In this document: piece after piece, positions 60,404 through 64,000 of the stretch
Position numbering within the stretch: the stretch's first letter is position 1
Layout of the letters: each line of letters opens with the position of its first letter
Source of the DNA: RGIG3178 sp963674495
Lineage (GTDB): Bacteria > Bacillota > Clostridia > Christensenellales > QAND01
DNA: 64,000 nucleotides
Assembly (NCBI GenBank): GCA_963674495.2
Contig: CAXXLG010000001.1
Coordinates: 558,001-622,000, forward strand
Direction of reading: 5' to 3'
Translations under genes and position numbers: made by a program
Notes under the pieces: model-generated
What the model was told of the DNA's origin: nothing
The model's input: the letters and a program-made list of their open reading frames with translations, nothing else
Database searches by the model: none

Positions 60404-60434
60404 GCCGACCTTCTGCCCTTTTGGGTCTGACGGC
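60404..60434 (+). promoter_or_regulatory. Candidate S2 autoregulatory leader hairpin
   Basis: GCCG (60404-60407) pairs with CGGC (60431-60434) around an inner CCC/GGG stem with a TTTT loop. It sits in the ~90-nt rpsB leader, where ribosomal protein S2 often represses its own translation. Confidence 0.45.
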
Positions 60435-60466
60435 ATTGCGCGGGGAGGTAAACAAGGAGGAACACT

Positions 60467-61258
60467 ATGTCCATTATTTCCATGAAACAACTACTGGAGG
60501 CAGGCGTCCATTTTGGACACCAAACACGCCGCTGGAACCCGAAGATGAAGAAATACATCTTCACCGAACGCAATGGCATCTATATCATCGATCTTCAGAA
60601 GACCGTTAAAAAAGCGGAAGAGGCCTATATGTTCGTACGCGACGTCGCTGCAGAAGGCGGAAACATTCTGTTTGTCGGCACCAAAAAACAGGCACGTGAA
60701 AGCATTGAACAGGAAGCCAAACGGTGTAGTATGTTTTACGTGAACAACCGTTGGCTCGGTGGTATGCTGACAAACTTTAAGACAATTCGTCAGAGCATAT
60801 CAAGGCTAAACCGCATTGCACAGATGGAAAAGAGCGGGGAATTCGAAGCTCTTACCAAGAAGGAAGTTATTAAACTTCTGCACGAACGCGATAAACTGGA
60901 AAAGAACTTAGGCGGTATCAAGGAGATGCGATCTTTGCCGCATGCGATCTTCATTGTGGATCCCAGAAAGGAACACATCGCCATTCAGGAAGCGCGCGGT
61001 CTGGGCATTCCAATCATTGGCATTTGCGATACAAACTGCGATCCCGACGAACTCGATTATGTCATTCCCGGCAACGACGATGCAATCAGGGCAGTAAAGC
61101 TTATCGCAAGTAAGTTGGCTGATGCGGTCATTGAAGGCCGTCAGGGTGAACAGATGGAAGAGGAGCAGGAAGAGCCTTTAGAACTATCTGAAGCGGAACA
61201 GGAAAAGGCCGCGGCGGAATCGATAGACAGCGAGAACCTATTTGAAAAACAAGCATAA
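60467..61258 (+). CDS. rpsB: Ribosomal protein S2
   Basis: The 263-residue small-subunit protein begins with MKQLLEAGVHFGHQTRRWNP and has NRWLGGMLTNFKTI and PGNDDAIRAVKLI. It helps bind S1 and finish 30S assembly. The C-terminal ~30 residues are unusually acidic (EEEQEEPLELSEAEQE). AAGGAGG precedes ATG 60467. The rpsB-tsf-pyrH-frr-uppS order is the common bacterial one. Confidence 0.98.
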   Translation: MSIISMKQLLEAGVHFGHQTRRWNPKMKKYIFTERNGIYIIDLQKTVKKAEEAYMFVRDVAAEGGNILFVGTKKQARESIEQEAKRCSMFYVNNRWLGGMLTNFKTIRQSISRLNRIAQMEKSGEFEALTKKEVIKLLHERDKLEKNLGGIKEMRSLPHAIFIVDPRKEHIAIQEARGLGIPIIGICDTNCDPDELDYVIPGNDDAIRAVKLIASKLADAVIEGRQGEQMEEEQEEPLELSEAEQEKAAAESIDSENLFEKQA

Positions 61259-61275
61259 GCGAAGGAGAAGATAGA

Positions 61276-61926
61276 ATGGCAATCAGTGCAAGCGATGTAA
61301 AAGCGCTTCGTGAGCGTACCGGTGCAGGCATGATGAACTGCAAGAATGCGCTGACCGAGGCAAACGGAGATGTCGATAAAGCAATTGAAATATTGCGCGA
61401 AAAGGGATTGGCAATGGCGGCCAAGAAAGCAGGACGGCTCGCGACGGAAGGCATCGTGGGCAGCTATATCCACATGGGCGGATGCATTGGCGTGTTGGTG
61501 GAAGTAAACTGCGAAACGGATTTCGTTGCCAAAACGGATGAATTCAAGGGATTTGTACGAGATGTAGCGATGCAAATCGCAGCATCCAATCCGCAATTTG
61601 TCAAGCGTGAAGAGGTGTCCAAGGAACAGATAGAAAAGGAAAAAGTAATCCTGCGTGCACAGGCGATCAACGAGGGAAAACCCGAAAATATCGCCGATCG
61701 TATGGTGGAAGGACGCATAGAAAAGTATTTTAAAGAAAACTGCCTGATGGAACAGCCGTTCATTCGCGATACAGATAAGAATATAGGCGATTATCAAAAC
61801 GAAACGATTGCCGCGTTGGGCGAGAACGTTTCCATCCGCCGTTTCGTCCGGTATGAGATGGGCGAAGGTCTCCAAAAGAAAGAAGAGGATTTTGCCAGTG
61901 AGGTTATGAAGCAGACCAATCAATAA
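61276..61926 (+). CDS. tsf: Elongation factor Ts
   Basis: The 216-residue nucleotide exchange factor for EF-Tu has VKALRERTGAGMMNCKNAL and the core VNCETDFVAKTDEFK. It is shorter than the E. coli protein (283) and belongs to the reduced form found in several lineages, with part of the C-terminal dimerisation region missing. It is 17 nt after rpsB and ends in a terminator. Confidence 0.97.
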   Translation: MAISASDVKALRERTGAGMMNCKNALTEANGDVDKAIEILREKGLAMAAKKAGRLATEGIVGSYIHMGGCIGVLVEVNCETDFVAKTDEFKGFVRDVAMQIAASNPQFVKREEVSKEQIEKEKVILRAQAINEGKPENIADRMVEGRIEKYFKENCLMEQPFIRDTDKNIGDYQNETIAALGENVSIRRFVRYEMGEGLQKKEEDFASEVMKQTNQ

Positions 61927-61931
61927 ATTGT

Positions 61932-61954
61932 AAGGGCCGAAAGGCCCTTCTTTT
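61932..61954 (+). terminator. Intrinsic terminator/attenuator after tsf
   Basis: A 7-bp stem AAGGGCC/GGCCCTT with a GAAA loop, followed by CTTTT. It lies only 18 nt before the pyrH start and may give partial readthrough. Confidence 0.82.
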
Positions 61955-61972
61955 ATAATGGAGGGGATAAAC

Positions 61973-62677
61973 GTGATAAAGTATCAACGTATTGTGCTCA
62001 AGATCAGCGGGGAAGCGCTGGCCGGCCCTAGCCGGTTTGGGCTGGATCAGACGGTTGTAGGAGAACTCAGCAATCAGGTGATACGCATCGCGTCCTTGGG
62101 CTGCGAGGTGTGCATTGTTGTGGGTGGCGGCAATTTCTGGCGCGGGCGGCAGGGTACGGATATGGACCGAACCACCGCAGATTACATGGGTATGATGGCA
62201 ACCGGCATCAACGCCTTAGCGCTTCAGGATGCGCTCGAACAAAAAGATGCGCAGGTGCGGGTACAATCCGCCATCGAAATGCGGCAGATCGCAGAGCCGT
62301 ACATACGGCGCAGAGCCATCCGCCATCTCGAAAAAGGAAGAATCGTTATCTTTGCATGTGGGACAGGCAATCCGTATTTCTCCACAGATACCGCTGCGGC
62401 GCTCAGAGCGGCTGAAATGAACGCGGATGTAATTCTATTGGCTAAAAATGTCGATGGAGTCTACGACAAAGATCCTAAGATACATGCAGATGCCAAGCGG
62501 TACAGTAGCATCTCGTACAAAAAAGTCCTGTCTGATGGACTGATGGTTATGGATTCGCCAGCGACGGCGCTATGTATGGAAAACAACATCCCATTGGTGG
62601 TGTTTGCATTGACGGAAAAGGATGGCATCATCCACGCTGTACAGGGAGATGCCCTGGGCACTTTCATTCATGCATAA
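61973..62677 (+). CDS. pyrH: UMP kinase
   Basis: The 234-residue bacterial UMP kinase has LKISGEALAG at the N-terminus, GGGNFWRG, ADYMGMMAT and the C-terminal VDGVYDKDPK segment. GTG at 61973 is chosen since GGAGGGG at 61959-61965 gives 7-nt spacing; ATG 61958 overlaps that site. It makes UDP and is allosterically controlled by GTP and UTP in the family. Confidence 0.96.
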   Translation: MIKYQRIVLKISGEALAGPSRFGLDQTVVGELSNQVIRIASLGCEVCIVVGGGNFWRGRQGTDMDRTTADYMGMMATGINALALQDALEQKDAQVRVQSAIEMRQIAEPYIRRRAIRHLEKGRIVIFACGTGNPYFSTDTAAALRAAEMNADVILLAKNVDGVYDKDPKIHADAKRYSSISYKKVLSDGLMVMDSPATALCMENNIPLVVFALTEKDGIIHAVQGDALGTFIHA

Positions 62678-62697
62678 ACCACGATGCCAACCGGTTC

Positions 62698-62726
62698 TTG
62701 CGTCGGCTAAGAAAATTTTGTAAAAT
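62698..62726 (+). promoter_or_regulatory. Candidate promoter before frr
   Basis: TTGCGT (62698-62703), 17-nt spacer, TAAAAT (62721-62726), just upstream of the frr ribosome-binding site GGAGGG. Confidence 0.5.
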
Positions 62727-62753
62727 GTAGTTGACCATAAGGAGGGATCGAAG

Positions 62754-63323
62754 ATGACAACCGATATGCAAATGGACCCTATGAATCAATTGCTTGAAAA
62801 GATGACCAAAACCATTTCGGTACTCAAACGGGATTTTGCATCATTGCGCGCCGGTCGTGCCAATCCGCATATTTTGGATCGCATCATGGTGGACTATTAT
62901 GGAACGCCCACACCGATTGCACAGATAGGGAACATTTCATCCCCCGAACCGCGTCTGCTCGTCATTTCCCTGTGGGATACGGGCATGATACAACAGGTGG
63001 AAAAGGCGATACAATCCGGCAACATTGGCATCAACCCGAGCAACGACGGCAAGCTTATCCGTCTTGTGTTTCCGGAACTGACCGAGGAAAGGCGCAAAGA
63101 GTTGAGCAAGGTTGCGCATAGGATGGCCGAGGACAGCAAGGTTGCAATACGCGCCGTCCGGCGTGAAGCCATCGACGAACTACACAAGCAAAAGAAGGCC
63201 AATCTTTTAACAGAAGATGATCTGAAGCAAGAAGAAAAAGAAGTCCAAAAGGCCACGGATGATTTCATCAAGGAAATTGATACCGTGCTGGATGAAAAGG
63301 CAAAGGAGATTCTCTCCATTTGA
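62754..63323 (+). CDS. frr: Ribosome recycling factor
   Basis: The 189-residue protein separates post-termination ribosomes with EF-G. It has the usual LRAGRANPHILDRIMVDYYG, GTPTPIAQ and ISPSDGxxIRL-like region (here GINPSNDGKLIRLVFP) and a long helical end. Length is close to the family norm of 185. Its stop overlaps the TTG of the next small frame. Confidence 0.97.
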   Translation: MTTDMQMDPMNQLLEKMTKTISVLKRDFASLRAGRANPHILDRIMVDYYGTPTPIAQIGNISSPEPRLLVISLWDTGMIQQVEKAIQSGNIGINPSNDGKLIRLVFPELTEERRKELSKVAHRMAEDSKVAIRAVRREAIDELHKQKKANLLTEDDLKQEEKEVQKATDDFIKEIDTVLDEKAKEILSI

Positions 63324-63520
63324 CGAAACAATGGTTGGGCCTTCCCTGGCAACAGGTGCGGTACGAGCTTGACAAAGGAAAGATGCCGTATACGCTCCAT
63401 AGTACTTGCGCACCGAATCGGGATCCCTTTGGCGATGATGTACGCGTCGTGCAGGTTGTGGATAGAGGCACAGAGATATACGTAACGGTTTGCGCATTTA
63501 TGACCCGTGTAATTGTATAG
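63320..63520 (+). CDS. Small unknown protein between frr and uppS
   Basis: The 66-residue frame starts at TTG 63320, overlapping the frr stop (TTGA). AAAGGAG at 63302-63308 is 11 nt upstream. The protein has a short amphipathic helix (WQQVRYELDKGKM), the segment PNRDPFGDDVRVVQVVDRG, and a hydrophobic end. Small proteins of this kind occur near frr or uppS in other Clostridia as far as I recall, but I cannot confirm a family. No function is assigned. Confidence 0.5.
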   Translation: MTKQWLGLPWQQVRYELDKGKMPYTLHSTCAPNRDPFGDDVRVVQVVDRGTEIYVTVCAFMTRVIV

Positions 63521-63530
63521 AGAACGATCA

Positions 63531-63558
63531 TGTTTCCCAAAGTATACTTTGGGAAACA
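63531..63558. repeat. Perfect 28-bp palindrome
   Basis: The 14-base arm 63531-63544 (TGTTTCCCAAAGTA) is the exact reverse complement of 63545-63558. It lies 11 nt after the small frame and 24 nt before uppS, without a T run. Confidence 0.85.
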
Positions 63559-63581
63559 GTTGTTGATGGGAGCTGCAAAAT

Positions 63582-64000
63582 ATGGGAAAACCACGCGGGC
63601 CGATACCGCCGGAGTTTGCTTTGCTGGACAATAATAAGTTGCCTTGTCATGTAGCAATCATCATGGACGGCAACGGACGTTGGGCCAACGATCAGGGCAA
63701 GGTGCGCGTTGCCGGACACCGGGCGGGCATGGAACGGTTGGTACATGTCGTCAAGACAAGTTCGGATATAGGGCTTGAGGTTTTGACGCTGTATGCCTTT
63801 TCAACAGAGAACTGGAAAAGGCCACGGCCAGAAATACAAGCGCTGTTTTCTCTTTTGGTGGAATTCATCCGCAGGGAAATCCACAATCTGAACAAAAATA
63901 ATGTTTGCCTGCGCATTTTGGGTGATTGGAACACCCTCCCCAAAAACGTGGTTTCGGAAGTGGATAGAGGTTGTAAACTGACAGAGGATAACACCGGACT
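63582..64000 (+). CDS. uppS: Isoprenyl transferase (UPP synthase), N-terminal part
   Basis: The gene runs off the window; 139 residues are visible. It is a cis-prenyltransferase making undecaprenyl pyrophosphate for cell-wall carriers. The hallmark IMDGNGRWA with the catalytic Asp is at about residues 27-35, followed by GHRAGMERL and YAFSTENWKRP. ATG 63582 follows GGGAG at 63568-63572. A perfect palindrome lies just upstream. Confidence 0.96.
   Translation, partial: MGKPRGPIPPEFALLDNNKLPCHVAIIMDGNGRWANDQGKVRVAGHRAGMERLVHVVKTSSDIGLEVLTLYAFSTENWKRPRPEIQALFSLLVEFIRREIHNLNKNNVCLRILGDWNTLPKNVVSEVDRGCKLTEDNTG

Noticed and set aside
1..64000. tRNA, rRNA, CRISPR arrays and intact insertion sequences
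   Set aside because: I looked for cloverleaf-like segments, regular spaced repeats and transposase motifs in the gaps and found none; nearly all sequence is accounted for by protein genes.

Overview
The window looks like the chromosome of an endospore-forming member of the Clostridia (Firmicutes), probably a low-oxygen lineage with moderate GC. The evidence is a complete spoIIAA-spoIIAB-sigF block followed by spoVAC-spoVAD-spoVAE, homologues of yunB and bofC, T-box leaders on aminoacyl-tRNA synthetase genes, IreB, and Bacillus/Clostridium-type gene order (ruvCAB-queA-tgt-yajC-secDF-recJ-relA-dtd-hemZ-hisS-aspS-tcdA). The species cannot be named from the sequence alone. Almost every base is coding. 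I see no rRNA, tRNA, CRISPR array, prophage or intact insertion sequence.

Layout. 1-6.4 kb: end of a SpoU-type rRNA methyltransferase, a T-box leader, pheS-pheT and mutS2. 6.6-12.5 kb: single genes with their own promoters and terminators (metY, a membrane phosphoesterase, a PH-like protein, an M20 amidohydrolase, a small HTH protein, an acyl-ACP thioesterase), plus about 460 bp of decayed or non-coding DNA at 11.05-11.5 kb. 12.5-20.9 kb: a DD-carboxypeptidase and an E1-like adenylating enzyme on the minus strand, divergent from an HflX GTPase that carries an N-terminal JAMM-like domain; then a minus-strand zinc-ribbon membrane protein, and a cysteine desulfurase-thiI pair. 20.9-32.9 kb: a sporulation and cell-wall island in which two class A penicillin-binding proteins flank the sigF and spoVA operons, followed by yunB, a degenerate Nudix protein, yebC and bofC.

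33.0-54.7 kb: proA, the Holliday-junction genes ruvC-ruvA-ruvB, queuosine genes queA and tgt, the Sec accessory genes yajC, secD and secF, then recJ, rel, dtd and hemZ; a T-box-controlled hisS-aspS group continuing into tcdA, rseC, trxA and glyA. 54.8-60.3 kb: an IscR-like regulator with iscS and iscU, ireB, a ferredoxin-fused aldo/keto reductase, ruvX and a DUF1292 protein. 60.3-64.0 kb: the translation operon rpsB-tsf-pyrH-frr, a small unknown gene, and the start of uppS, cut by the window end.

The most unusual point is the divergent pair at 14.1-16.7 kb. HflX has an extra N-terminal domain whose residues match the complete JAMM metalloprotease signature, and the neighbouring gene encodes an E1-like enzyme. 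E1 plus JAMM is the core pairing of ubiquitin-like conjugation/deconjugation systems, so the pair deserves testing, although no ubiquitin-like protein is visible nearby. Other points of interest are a probable frameshifted small membrane gene at the head of the spoVA operon, sporulation-type promoter candidates, a perfect 28-bp palindrome before uppS, and a strong promoter reading into the decayed region at 11 kb.
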